NCBI RefSeq assembly: GCF_964036645.1
Contig: NZ_OZ038525.1
Span: 3,414,001-3,478,000, forward strand
Reading direction: 5' to 3'
Source: Tenacibaculum sp. 190524A02b
GTDB taxonomy: Bacteria > Bacteroidota > Bacteroidia > Flavobacteriales > Flavobacteriaceae
Length of the DNA stretch: 64,000 nucleotides
The notes beneath the pieces were generated by a model. It ran no database searches. It was given only the letters and a program-made list of their open reading frames with translations, and was not told the origin of the DNA. Below, piece by piece: positions 18,893 to 28,372 of this stretch (its first letter is position 1; every line of letters starts with the position of its first letter). Position numbers and translations under genes: made by a program.

Positions 18893-18941
18893 ACAAAGTT
18901 GCGATTAATATATTTTAAATAAAATACCATAAATATGGTAT
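18893..18941 (-). promoter_or_regulatory. Promoter/operator block with perfect palindrome, copy 2
   Basis: ATACCAT-AAAT-ATGGTAT at 18924-18941 can be read as TACCATA-AA-TATGGTA, a 7-2-7 inverted repeat like NarL-family sites. The minus-strand box CAACTTTG lies at 18894-18901, the same 30-bp spacing as copy 1. It lies between the T9SS protein gene and the divergent kinase gene. Confidence 0.65.
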
Positions 18942-19055
18942 TTTTGAGAACACAAAACTAAACTTTATGTAAGAGTTAATTATATTTACACACTAATACT
19001 AACCAACAAAATTATTAACAAACAATACCTTATGAAATAGGTGTAAAATAGATAG

Positions 19056-20939
19056 ATGAGAAATCGTTTTTTTTTAGTATTGGTGTTTTTAGCAACCTGT
19101 ATTTACGCACAAAGTAATGACGAGTTTATAAGACTTCAACAAAAATTTGAACAAAATGAGTATAATAACCTAAACATTGCATATAAAATAGCTATAGAAG
19201 AAGTTTCTTTAGGTGAAAAATTACAAGACTCTACACTACTCATGCAATCTTATCATAATTTGGCTGTAATATATCTTCGTCAAAAAAAAATCAATAAGGT
19301 TTATGATTCATCAGAAAAATGTTTAACAATAGCTCAAAAACTAGACAACCCTGAATTTATAGCCAAATCGTATAATAAAATAGCAGTTGTTAAACGAAAA
19401 AAAGGAAATTATAAAGAGGCATTAACCTATCATAAAAAAGCAATAAGTATAGCAAATAAGAATGGATTTAATAACCTTAGTCACAAGATTACAAACAGTA
19501 TAGCAAACTTATATAGTACCAACGGGGATTATAAAGAAGCGAAAAAGCTTATAAAAGAAAATCTAAAAAATAATAAAACAAATTTAATTAACCGTATTGC
19601 CACCTTTAGCATCTGGGGAGATATTTTAGATATTGAAAACAAAAAAGATAGTAGTATTTATTACTATACCAAAGCCCTTCTTTTATCAAAGAAAATAAAA
19701 AATAAGTATTACCAAAAAGTATTACATACGAATATTGCCTTCACCTATCTTGAGCTGAAACAATTAGTCAATGCAAAAAAACATATAGTAGCTGCCGAAA
19801 CAATAGGAAAAGAAATTTTTAGCTATACAAACTTATTTCATATTAATATAGCCCTTGGTGTTTATTATGATAATACAAAAAAGTACACTAAGGCAATTAA
19901 AAAATATAAAAAAGCTATTGAAGAATACGGCTCTCATATAAGTAAATCTCAAAAATTAAAAGTATATGATCTTATTTACAGCGCTTATTATAGAAATAAG
20001 CAATTTAAAGAAACCTGTTTGTTTCAGGAAAAATTTATTCTCTTAAAAGACAGTTTATTTACGGAGAATAAAAATAAAGAGTTTGAACGCTTAAAAACGG
20101 AGTATGAAGTTGAGAAGAAAAACAGTAAAATTCAACTTTTAAAAAAGGAAAAAGCTTTGGAAAGCCAGCGTAAAAAATTGATTTTGATTATAGGTTTATT
20201 ACTTTTAATCCCTGCCATATTAATAGCTTTCATGTATAGAAACCGAGTACAATCTCAAAAAACAATTAGAGCTAAAGAAGCTGAATTACATCAAAAAGAA
20301 AAAGAGCAGTTACAACAGCAACAAAGAATAAAACGTATTGAAGGTTATGTAGCTGGAGAAGAAAAAGAAAAAAATAGAATTGCTTTGGAATTACACGATG
20401 GTATTGGTGGACAACTTTCGGGCATTAAACATTATGCTACTTCTTTAGAGGATAGTAAAGAGAAAACGATACTTTTAAAAGATTTAAGCAATGTAACTAA
20501 AGAAGTTCGTTTATTATCACATAGCTTGAGTTCTAGCTATAGTATGCAACAACCTTTAACGGATTTATTACAAGTATTACAAGAGCAGTATAAAAATCAT
20601 TTTAAAACTGAGATTTCTATTTATCCTGAGGAAGCTTTGCAAAAGGTTTCGGATAAAACGAAGCATTTTTTACACCGAACACTTCAGGAATTAATTAATA
20701 ATATTTACAAGCATGCCAATGCGAATTTGGTCACTATTTCGTTAACTATTATTGATGATATTATTCTTATGATTGAAGATAATGGTATTGGTTTTGATAC
20801 TTCTGTTAAAAGTAAAGGAATTGGTTTACATAATATTCAAGAACGTGTTGATAATTTACAGGGAGAACTTTCTATAGATAGTACTTCTGGACATGGAACA
20901 ACTATTATTGTTAAAATACCTATTGGTTTAGTAAATTAA
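19056..20939 (+). CDS. TPR-containing sensor histidine kinase (HisKA_3 type)
   Basis: The 627-residue kinase has an N-terminal signal (ending CIYAQ). A periplasmic array of TPR-like helices spans about residues 30-345 (e.g. GNYKEALTYHKKAISIA). A coiled stretch leads to one membrane helix at about 375-394, then a HisKA_3 domain with the phosphoacceptor His447 in RIALELHDGIGG, and an HATPase domain with ELINNIYKHANA and DNGIGFDTSVKSKGIGLHNIQERV. The response regulator follows 92 bp downstream, with a small GTAC-stem hairpin between. The input signal is unknown; the TPR domain suggests protein or peptide sensing. Confidence 0.9.
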   Translation: MRNRFFLVLVFLATCIYAQSNDEFIRLQQKFEQNEYNNLNIAYKIAIEEVSLGEKLQDSTLLMQSYHNLAVIYLRQKKINKVYDSSEKCLTIAQKLDNPEFIAKSYNKIAVVKRKKGNYKEALTYHKKAISIANKNGFNNLSHKITNSIANLYSTNGDYKEAKKLIKENLKNNKTNLINRIATFSIWGDILDIENKKDSSIYYYTKALLLSKKIKNKYYQKVLHTNIAFTYLELKQLVNAKKHIVAAETIGKEIFSYTNLFHINIALGVYYDNTKKYTKAIKKYKKAIEEYGSHISKSQKLKVYDLIYSAYYRNKQFKETCLFQEKFILLKDSLFTENKNKEFERLKTEYEVEKKNSKIQLLKKEKALESQRKKLILIIGLLLLIPAILIAFMYRNRVQSQKTIRAKEAELHQKEKEQLQQQQRIKRIEGYVAGEEKEKNRIALELHDGIGGQLSGIKHYATSLEDSKEKTILLKDLSNVTKEVRLLSHSLSSSYSMQQPLTDLLQVLQEQYKNHFKTEISIYPEEALQKVSDKTKHFLHRTLQELINNIYKHANANLVTISLTIIDDIILMIEDNGIGFDTSVKSKGIGLHNIQERVDNLQGELSIDSTSGHGTTIIVKIPIGLVN

Positions 20940-21031
20940 AATGATAAATATTTAGATATAATAATCTTTCGACTTCGTACAAGGTACGATTTGGATTATT
21001 GTACAAAGAATGAATATATAATAAAAATACT

Positions 21032-21640
21032 ATGGAAAAAATAACAATCGTTTTAGTAGATGATCATACGTTGTTTTTAGAAGGTTTAAAAGCAGCTTTA
21101 AAACCATATAATTTCATTGAAATAGTTGCTACTTTTAATACAGCAAATAAAGCATTAAACTTTCTTAAAAAAGAAACTATTGATTTAGTGATTACAGATA
21201 TCTCTATGCCTGAGTTGAATGGAATAGAGTTTATTAAAAAATTAAAAAAACAAAATTCTACTATCAAAGTAATTGCCATAAGCATGTTTAAACCTGTTCA
21301 TTTTGAGGAAAATTTTTATGACGGGTATTTATTAAAAGATGCTGAAATTAAAACTCTAGTAAATGCTATTAAAAGTGTTGTTTATGAAGACACTTCTTAT
21401 TTTAGCCCTTCGATTAGCTCTTCAAACGAATTAGCTTTTTCTTCTAAAATAGTTACCAAACGTGAAAAGGAAGTGATTAATTTAATTGCTCAGGAATTTA
21501 CGGTTGATGAAATTGCTGAAGCTCTTTTTTTAAGTAGACATACTGTGGAAACTCATAAGAAAAATATTTTTCTAAAACTTCAGGTAAAGTCTAACGCTGG
21601 GTTGATTCAAAAGGCAATTCAGTTGGGAGTACTTAACTAA
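21032..21640 (+). CDS. NarL/FixJ-family response regulator
   Basis: The 202-residue regulator has a receiver domain with VLVDDH at the start, the phosphoacceptor Asp in LVITDISMPELNG (near residue 55) and a Lys in GYLLKDAE. The C-terminal LuxR-type helix-turn-helix reads VTKREKEVINLIAQEFTVDEIAEALFLSRHTVETHKKNIFLKL. It is the partner of the upstream kinase. NarL-type regulators bind inverted 7-bp half-sites, so the 7-2-7 palindromes at 18.2 and 18.9 kb are good candidate targets. Its 3' end overlaps the convergent glycosyltransferase gene by 8 bp. Confidence 0.92.
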   Translation: MEKITIVLVDDHTLFLEGLKAALKPYNFIEIVATFNTANKALNFLKKETIDLVITDISMPELNGIEFIKKLKKQNSTIKVIAISMFKPVHFEENFYDGYLLKDAEIKTLVNAIKSVVYEDTSYFSPSISSSNELAFSSKIVTKREKEVINLIAQEFTVDEIAEALFLSRHTVETHKKNIFLKLQVKSNAGLIQKAIQLGVLN

Positions 21641-22406
21641 TTCCCCATTTATTAAAATATTTAAAAGCTGAAGAAATATGGTATAAAAGTAGTTTTATTT
21701 TTTTTGAAGAGCCTTGTTTAAGATTATGATATACTTTTTCTTCTGGAAAATAGAGTTTCTTTTTTCCATACTTCTCTATTTTTTTACATATATCAATATC
21801 TTCCATGTATAAAAAATATCTTTCATCAAAACCATTTATAGCAATAAAATCCTCAGTTTTATACAATTGAAAACAACCTGTTAAATACTCTGGGTTAAAA
21901 GGTTTTGTTAAATCTCTATCATTATATTCTCCTTTCTTTATCGATTGTTCAAATAATGGTTTAAGAAAACCTAATCTCCTTATTAATAAATCGGAAATAG
22001 TCGGGTATTTCCTGCATGAAAATTGATGTTGTCCATCAGGAAATAGTACTCTAGGAGCTATCATTGCTACATCAGTATTTATCTTTAACTCTTCTATTAA
22101 ATTGGGGAGAGCATCTTTTAAAAAAACAACATCTGGATTTAATATTAAATGATAATTAGATTTTTGTTTAATTCTCTCTATAACTTGATTATGTGCTTTA
22201 CCAAATCCTAAGTTTCTCCTATTAGCTATATAAACTATTTCTTCTGAGTTAAATTTATTTTCAAAATCAGCAGTAAATGTATTGTCAACTAAAAATAGTC
22301 TTTTTGACAAAGGGATAGCTAAAAAGCTTTCAATAGTCTTTGTTAACTCTACTATATTTTCTTTGTAGAGTACTATAGATGCTGATATGATTACTTTGTT
22401 ATTCAA
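21633..22406 (-). CDS. Family 2 glycosyltransferase (rhamnosyltransferase-like)
   Basis: The 257-residue enzyme adds one sugar to a lipid-linked polysaccharide precursor in the cytoplasm. The GT-A fold is shown by SIVLYKEN at the start, NRRNLGFGKAHNQVI, the DxD-like LILNPDVVFL, the acceptor-site TGCFQLYKTEDF, and DERYFLYMEDIDICKKI. Similar proteins include WbbL-type rhamnosyltransferases; the actual sugar cannot be read from sequence. It is the last gene of the polysaccharide operon, 3 bp after the sugar transferase gene. Confidence 0.88.
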   Translation of the reverse strand: MNNKVIISASIVLYKENIVELTKTIESFLAIPLSKRLFLVDNTFTADFENKFNSEEIVYIANRRNLGFGKAHNQVIERIKQKSNYHLILNPDVVFLKDALPNLIEELKINTDVAMIAPRVLFPDGQHQFSCRKYPTISDLLIRRLGFLKPLFEQSIKKGEYNDRDLTKPFNPEYLTGCFQLYKTEDFIAINGFDERYFLYMEDIDICKKIEKYGKKKLYFPEEKVYHNLKQGSSKKIKLLLYHISSAFKYFNKWGIS

Positions 22407-22409
22407 TAT

Positions 22410-23765
22410 TTAATATGCCTTTTCTTCGCCAGTAAAAACATTAAAAAACGTTTGGAATACTATTTTTATATCTAGTGCCAACGACCAGTTCTCAATATAA
22501 AATATATCTAAACGTACTCTGTTTTCTATATCTGACTTTTTAATTATTTCTCCTCTATACCCACTTATTTGGGCTAGACCTGTAATTCCTGGTTTTACTT
22601 CTTTTCTTTTCATGTAATTTCTTACTTCTTTAGTAAATTTTGACGATTGTTCATTCATATGTGGCCTTGGCCCTACAACTGACATAGAACCCAAAAACAC
22701 ATTAAAAAATTGTGGAAATTCATCTAAACTAGTCTTCCTTAAAAAAGCTCCTATTTTAGTAACTCTACTATCATTTTTACTTGCATGTACTTTATCTGCC
22801 ATATCATTTAAACGCATGGATCTAAACTTATAACAAACAAACTCACCTCCATGTAGCCCTTCTCTTTTTTGTTTAAAAATAGCTGGGCCTTTTGATTCTA
22901 ATTTAATCAGAATAAATAACAAAGGATACAACCAAGACATTACAAAAATGCAAACAAGTGAAGAAAAAATAATATCAAAGATTCGTTTAATAATTCGATT
23001 TTCATTTAATTCAAAAGGCATTTTTTTCACCTTTAATATCATAGTTGCATCTCCATAATATTCAGCTACAGTATCTTTTTGATATAATTCATTAGAATTT
23101 GGAATCAATTTTACAATTCTATTATTTTTGGTTGCAAATTTTTTCACTTTTTTAAGATCACCCTTAACCATTTCTGTTAGAGAACAATATATTTCATCTA
23201 CTTCATTTTCTAAAGTATAAGAAAAACTTTTCTTTAATGTTCCTAAGTACTCTTTATCATTATTCTTCGTATCTGAAAAAAAACCACAATATTGATATCC
23301 TAATTCTTTATTCATTTTAAATAAATCTATTAGCTTTTTTGCTGAACTATCGTTCCCTAAGACAATAACTTTTCTATAATTATTACCTAATCTTCTGTAT
23401 TTTTTTAAAATAAAAACACCTAAAATTTTACTGACGCTTATAGATATAAAAAGAATTAATAATGTTTTGAATTGATTGTCAACTATAACTCCTTCTCTAA
23501 AAATAGAAAAATAGGTAAAAAACCCTAAAGCAAATATTAAAAATTGCCTTATTAATAAATTTACTATTCTCAAAAATGTAGTAAAACGAAAAACTTTATA
23601 AAAATTAGTAAATAATGAGGATGTAACCCAAAACAAAGATATATATCCTAAAAAATTTAGATTTAAGTATTCTTTATCTTTTACTAAAAAGACTACTAAA
23701 TAAATTATTAGTAAATCAACCAACAAAAAGGCTATGTTTATATATTTTGAATATCTTTTTTTCAT
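22410..23765 (-). CDS. Polyprenyl-phosphate sugar-1-phosphate transferase (exopolysaccharide initiation)
   Basis: The 451-residue membrane enzyme starts polysaccharide repeat units on undecaprenyl phosphate. It has four N-terminal membrane helices (about 10-125), a Rossmann-like CoA-binding-type middle domain with KVIVLGNDSSAKKLI, another helix near 270-290, and the catalytic domain with KRIFDIIFS, KQKREGLHGGEFVCYKFRSM, TSLDEFPQFFNVFLGSMSVVGPRPH and GITGLAQISGYRG. This layout matches WcaJ/WbaP-type enzymes. The start overlaps the preceding glycosyltransferase stop by 1 bp. Confidence 0.93.
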   Translation of the reverse strand: MKKRYSKYINIAFLLVDLLIIYLVVFLVKDKEYLNLNFLGYISLFWVTSSLFTNFYKVFRFTTFLRIVNLLIRQFLIFALGFFTYFSIFREGVIVDNQFKTLLILFISISVSKILGVFILKKYRRLGNNYRKVIVLGNDSSAKKLIDLFKMNKELGYQYCGFFSDTKNNDKEYLGTLKKSFSYTLENEVDEIYCSLTEMVKGDLKKVKKFATKNNRIVKLIPNSNELYQKDTVAEYYGDATMILKVKKMPFELNENRIIKRIFDIIFSSLVCIFVMSWLYPLLFILIKLESKGPAIFKQKREGLHGGEFVCYKFRSMRLNDMADKVHASKNDSRVTKIGAFLRKTSLDEFPQFFNVFLGSMSVVGPRPHMNEQSSKFTKEVRNYMKRKEVKPGITGLAQISGYRGEIIKKSDIENRVRLDIFYIENWSLALDIKIVFQTFFNVFTGEEKAY

Positions 23766-24883
23766 TATTTTTTTATTTTTCTATAAATATTTCTTAACAA
23801 TTCTATATTATTTTCCATACTAAAATTTTTATCGAAAAAAACCTTTGAGTTCTTTCCCATTATATTTCTTCTTTTATCATCTTCATTCAACGATATTATT
23901 CCTCTAGCAATTTCATTAACATTTTCCTTAACAACAAAGCCATTAAATCCATCTTTAACTAAATCTTTATTCCCATCTACATCTGTAACCACACAAGGTT
24001 TTCCTAAGGCTATAGCTTCTATTACTGCATATGGCAAACCTTCATACCTAGATGTTGATATGTAAAGGTCAGATTTCCTTAAAATACCCAAGGCTTTATC
24101 TCTTTCCACCCACTCTATTAAAGTAACATTGTTATTTAATTCTTTTTCATTTATCATTTTTTTTACATTGTCTAATGATGGTGAATAAAATCCAACACCT
24201 AATATCACTAAATGAATATTTTTAACCTCTTTCTTTACTTCAAAAATAGTTTCTATCAAAAGTTCTGTGTTCTTTTGATAGGATGGTCTTCCTATTGTGC
24301 AAATATAATTTAACGGTAGTTTGTACTCAAAATTATCATGTAACCTAACGGAAACATTCTCTATTGAATTATTCCATAGAAGTACTTTTTCAATATTAAA
24401 CCCTAAATCTTCTATTGTTCTTCGCTTTTCAGATTCTGAACAGCATAAAGTTTTAGATGGTAAAAATTTAAATATTTTTTCAATAAGTATATATACATTC
24501 CTCTTGATAGTTGAATCCGTACTTAAATAAGAATATGCGTGCGGTGTGTATAAAGTTGGAATTCCTAGATAAGCTCCAGCTAAACGCCCTAATATACCTG
24601 ATTTTGCACTATGGCAGTGTATTACATCTGGTTTTTTATCTTTTACTATTCTTATTATCTCTTTTAAACATTGTAAATCATTAGAAGGGTTTATTTCTCT
24701 TTTTAAATTAACATGGTATTTCTCTATATCCTCGCCTAGGTTATTTTTTATTGGTATTATCTTTTCTTTTTTATTGCATATCATAACATTAGAAAAACTC
24801 TCTTTTTCTAAGAACTTAGAAAGCAACTGAATATAAACACCAACTCCTCCCACTGGTCTAGCAATATGTAATATCTTAATCAT
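23765..24883 (-). CDS. Family 4 glycosyltransferase
   Basis: The 372-residue GT-B enzyme begins MIKILHIARPVGGVGVYIQLLS and carries the nucleotide-sugar binding part YICTIGRPSYQKNTELLIE and the E-x7-E motif EGLPYAVIEAIALGKP followed by VVTDVDGNKDLV. It probably transfers a sugar from a nucleotide donor while the repeat unit is built on the inner face of the inner membrane. It overlaps the upstream polymerase/ligase gene by 8 bp and the downstream gene by 1 bp, which indicates translational coupling. Confidence 0.9.
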   Translation of the reverse strand: MIKILHIARPVGGVGVYIQLLSKFLEKESFSNVMICNKKEKIIPIKNNLGEDIEKYHVNLKREINPSNDLQCLKEIIRIVKDKKPDVIHCHSAKSGILGRLAGAYLGIPTLYTPHAYSYLSTDSTIKRNVYILIEKIFKFLPSKTLCCSESEKRRTIEDLGFNIEKVLLWNNSIENVSVRLHDNFEYKLPLNYICTIGRPSYQKNTELLIETIFEVKKEVKNIHLVILGVGFYSPSLDNVKKMINEKELNNNVTLIEWVERDKALGILRKSDLYISTSRYEGLPYAVIEAIALGKPCVVTDVDGNKDLVKDGFNGFVVKENVNEIARGIISLNEDDKRRNIMGKNSKVFFDKNFSMENNIELLRNIYRKIKK

Positions 24884-26222
24884 TGTGTTTAGCTTGTTTT
24901 TGACTCAAAAAAATTAAATAAAAAGTTATAAAAACAGAAATTCCTTTTTCTCTAACCAAAATAGATTCTGTCAACATTATTAATAAAAAAAAGAATAGAA
25001 ATAAGCTAGAGTTAGGGTAAGAATTTTTAATAAAAAAAATGCTTAAATAGATAAAGTAAAGTAACCCAAAAACTCCCATACCTACTAAAAAATGTAAATA
25101 TTGATTATGTGTGTTTATAGGATAAAAATGAATGTAACCATCTTTTTTTATTTTAGAAGAGATTTTGGTTGTTACATTTTGCATACCAATTCCTAAAAAA
25201 AAGTTTTTTTCAATCTCTTCAATAGTATATTTAGTTACTAGAAATCTCCTATACATATTTAACCATGAATTCCTAATTAGACTCTCTTTATCATCATTAA
25301 TAATTGAAGTATAAATATCTTCTACCTGTTTAATACCTTTTTTAAATCTTGGTGTTTTTATTCCTAAAAAAATAGTACTAGAAAACAGTATTATCATTAG
25401 TAATGACCTCACCAATAATGAAGTGTTTAATTTTTTTAGAAAAAAAACAAATAAAATAAAAATACTTCCTAACAGTGAAATCCTTGCTCCAATATGAAAT
25501 AATAATACAGTAAAAAAAATGTATATAAAAACATCTATTAAACTTGAAATATAATTATCCTTATTTAGGTTTAATATCAATATAAAACTACTTGCAACTC
25601 CAACTAACATTCCAAAATAAACATGAATCATTTCAATAGGTTCTGAAAAAAAAGTGTTAATCGGAAGTTTAGTTTTACCAAAAAAACTACTATAAATTAA
25701 CATTAATATTGAACAAATTAAAACAGAACTTACAAACACTTTAACTAACTCATTGATATTAATATTGTATTTATATCTTTTTATTTTTAAAAATAATACT
25801 GGTATTAACAAAAAGTATAAAAATACATCTATTCCTATACCAAACGGAGGAAAAATAAGGTGGTTTATTAAAATAAAAATAAAAAATATAAGTACTAAAA
25901 ACTCTGGCATCTTTTTATCATATCTTAACCCTTTTCTTTCTCTCTTAAACAAGTAGAAAAATATTAAAAGAGAGATTAAATAAACTTTAGCTAAAACACT
26001 AAATAAAACCAAAGAATATATAAAAAGGTAAAAAAAACTATAAAAAAAATCAACTTCTTTAATTTTTTCTTTTTTTAGCCTGTAAATCTGAAATAAAGTT
26101 AAAACTATAATTAGAGGAAGCGTAAGTACATTAGTTTGTACAAACGTAATAGAAGATAGAATAAACAAAAATAAAATGTTTAGGTCTTTTTTGAGATAAA
26201 ATAAAAACTTAAAATTAAGCAT
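24876..26222 (-). CDS. O-antigen ligase/polymerase family membrane protein
   Basis: The 448-residue protein has about eleven hydrophobic segments and one large periplasmic loop near residues 295-375. That loop ends in INTHNQYLHFLVGMGVFGLLYF, the conserved H-x-x-Y-L signature of the Wzy_C/WaaL family. It either polymerises repeat units or ligates the finished chain to lipid A core. A second multi-spanning protein lies just upstream, so one may polymerise and the other ligate; sequence alone does not decide. Confidence 0.82.
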   Translation of the reverse strand: MLNFKFLFYLKKDLNILFLFILSSITFVQTNVLTLPLIIVLTLFQIYRLKKEKIKEVDFFYSFFYLFIYSLVLFSVLAKVYLISLLIFFYLFKRERKGLRYDKKMPEFLVLIFFIFILINHLIFPPFGIGIDVFLYFLLIPVLFLKIKRYKYNININELVKVFVSSVLICSILMLIYSSFFGKTKLPINTFFSEPIEMIHVYFGMLVGVASSFILILNLNKDNYISSLIDVFIYIFFTVLLFHIGARISLLGSIFILFVFFLKKLNTSLLVRSLLMIILFSSTIFLGIKTPRFKKGIKQVEDIYTSIINDDKESLIRNSWLNMYRRFLVTKYTIEEIEKNFFLGIGMQNVTTKISSKIKKDGYIHFYPINTHNQYLHFLVGMGVFGLLYFIYLSIFFIKNSYPNSSLFLFFFLLIMLTESILVREKGISVFITFYLIFLSQKQAKHND

Positions 26223-26235
26223 AACTCGTTAATAA

Positions 26236-27291
26236 TTAATTTTGAAATTTATCATAATATAATGCAAAATATATTATTGGGAAAAATCCCATTTTATGCC
26301 TTATAGCCGACCCCAAGTCTGGTTCAAAAACTCCCTGAACAATAAAAAAAGAAAATAAAATATAAAAAATCCATATCTCTTGGTTATTAAAAACTCCCTT
26401 TTTTAAACATCTTTCATATCTAATAAATAGTATTATGAAAATTAAAAGCTGCCAAAGTATAAAAGCTAAAATTTGAGGAGAAAAAATATGTTTTAAACCA
26501 TTTACTGGTAAATTAACTGAAAAAAAACCATAGATAATACCAAAAGATTCTCCATACCAATATTCAGTATCAATTGGAGACATTATCATCGAATTACTTG
26601 CTTCTCCATTAATCCTTGAAAGATTATAACTTTCCCTTGTTTTATTTGATATAAACTGTCCTTTTATAATCCCATAACTTAAAGATATACATATTGCTGT
26701 TATTAATCCATACGCAATAGTTGCTATTCTTTTGTTCTTTATATTTATTTTACTTACTGCCCAAAAAATTAGAGATAAGAACGCTATAAGTATATAATAT
26801 TCTCTGAAGAAAACACCAAAAAACACCAGCAACAATAACACCAAGAAAACGGTTTTTTTAAATCTAAATTTTTGATTCTTTAAAATTAAAACCACCATTG
26901 ACAAATAAATGTAATTAATAAATTCTTTTGTAGGCATGCATAAAAAAACAGCAACCATAACAAAACTCAGATAAGTAATTATATTTTTTGCTGTGATTAT
27001 ATCAAATTTCTTAGGTACTCCAATTCTATATGTCAAATAAGTTACTATCGAATATTGAAACAGACCAATTATAGAAAAGTGTAAATTACCTATGCCTGTT
27101 AAACGATAAAACAGAATTGTAAAAGGGTAACTACCTACCCAACCTATCTCATTATACTTATCGAATAATATAGTTTCAGTATCAAAGAAAAAGCGTTCAG
27201 GCAAGAAAAAAAAACCCATCATTGCTATAACTCCGCCTATTAGAGACAAGAGTAAAAAAGTAAGTTTTGATTTATTAACGAAAAACTTCAT
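26236..27291 (-). CDS. Multi-spanning membrane protein, probable polysaccharide polymerase
   Basis: The 351-residue protein has roughly nine membrane helices and few charged segments. The N-terminal third contains FDTETILFDKYNEIGWVGSYPFTILFYRLTG, then TYRIGVPKKFD and a helix-rich body. The layout resembles EpsG/Wzy-like polymerases, but I see no diagnostic motif, so the function is inferred from topology and operon position. It lies 13 bp upstream of the ligase-type gene and 25 bp after the glycosyltransferase gene. Confidence 0.6.
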   Translation of the reverse strand: MKFFVNKSKLTFLLLSLIGGVIAMMGFFFLPERFFFDTETILFDKYNEIGWVGSYPFTILFYRLTGIGNLHFSIIGLFQYSIVTYLTYRIGVPKKFDIITAKNIITYLSFVMVAVFLCMPTKEFINYIYLSMVVLILKNQKFRFKKTVFLVLLLLVFFGVFFREYYILIAFLSLIFWAVSKINIKNKRIATIAYGLITAICISLSYGIIKGQFISNKTRESYNLSRINGEASNSMIMSPIDTEYWYGESFGIIYGFFSVNLPVNGLKHIFSPQILAFILWQLLIFIILFIRYERCLKKGVFNNQEIWIFYILFSFFIVQGVFEPDLGSAIRHKMGFFPIIYFALYYDKFQN

Positions 27292-27316
27292 AATAAAACC
27301 TAATGATTCAACATGT

Positions 27317-28372
27317 TTAATTAAATATTACTTGTTCAATTCTAATTGATATTTCAGCCCATGACAATTTTGTTCTTTTTAGCTTCAGTTTATTTTTAAT
27401 ATCATTTATTTTTTGATAATCATTAAATACTGTTCTTATCTTAGCTGCTAAATCCTCCTCATTTGGTTCACTCCAAAAACATTCATCCTTTTCTAGCTGT
27501 TCTGAAAAACCTCCTACATTTGTACAAATCATTGGTAATTCTGAAAATATCCCCAATGATATTACACCAGATTGAGTTGCTTCAGTATAAGGCAATACAA
27601 GTAAATCTGCCCAACTTAATAAATCTCCTATTTCTTTTTCAGTAAGATACTTATCAAGTATTTCTATTTTACTATGATCTATATATTTAACTTGGTAATT
27701 ACTTTTACCAGCTATAATTAATTTATCATAATAACTTTCAGAAAGAATTGCACTATTCATTAATAACTCTATTCCTTTATACTTATCAATTCTTCCCAGA
27801 AAAAGAATATTTCTTGTTTCATTATATTTACTTTCCTTTTTTACAAACTCATTTTCAATTATTGGATGTGGGATTACATACCTCTTTTTATTAGATTCTA
27901 TTTTATCTTCAACTATTTTTTTTACATAATTCGTTAAAAAAATATACTCAGAAGTATTTTTTAATCTAATATTAGAGAGTAATTGGGTAAAAAAATTCTT
28001 TTCTCCTTTATGTAAAACACCATCATGTACAGTAAAGACAACCTTTCTTTTAAAAAGCTTAAAAATAAAAATAAATAATATGTCCCAAAAATGCTTATAG
28101 GGTAAATAAAGTGTATGATAGTCTTTATAAATTCGAGGTAATAAAAATAAAACCCTTAAAGGTAAATAAAAAAATGTGCTTAAAACAAATGAAAACTTAT
28201 TTGTATAAGTATAAAACTCGATTGAGTTTTTTATTCTCCTCTTAATAAACCTATTCTTAGATACTAATATATCATAATTATCACAATCAAAGTTAGATAC
28301 TATATTCTCAGCATAAATTGGTAGAGAACCAGACCTTCCCAAAGATAAAATTAAGACCTTTTCCATTTTCAA
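27317..28372 (-). CDS. Family 4-like glycosyltransferase
   Basis: The 351-residue GT-B type enzyme starts MKMEKVLILSLGRSGSLPIY. Later it shows RNILFLGRIDKYKGIELL, typical of the donor-binding half, and ADLLVLPYTEATQSGVISLGIFSELPMICTNVGGFSEQ, the C-terminal nucleotide-sugar site. The N-terminal half is rich in aromatic and basic residues near 65-110, which may associate with the membrane. It starts 1 bp from the stop of the flippase gene. The sugar donor is unknown. Confidence 0.85.
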   Translation of the reverse strand: MKMEKVLILSLGRSGSLPIYAENIVSNFDCDNYDILVSKNRFIKRRIKNSIEFYTYTNKFSFVLSTFFYLPLRVLFLLPRIYKDYHTLYLPYKHFWDILFIFIFKLFKRKVVFTVHDGVLHKGEKNFFTQLLSNIRLKNTSEYIFLTNYVKKIVEDKIESNKKRYVIPHPIIENEFVKKESKYNETRNILFLGRIDKYKGIELLMNSAILSESYYDKLIIAGKSNYQVKYIDHSKIEILDKYLTEKEIGDLLSWADLLVLPYTEATQSGVISLGIFSELPMICTNVGGFSEQLEKDECFWSEPNEEDLAAKIRTVFNDYQKINDIKNKLKLKRTKLSWAEISIRIEQVIFN

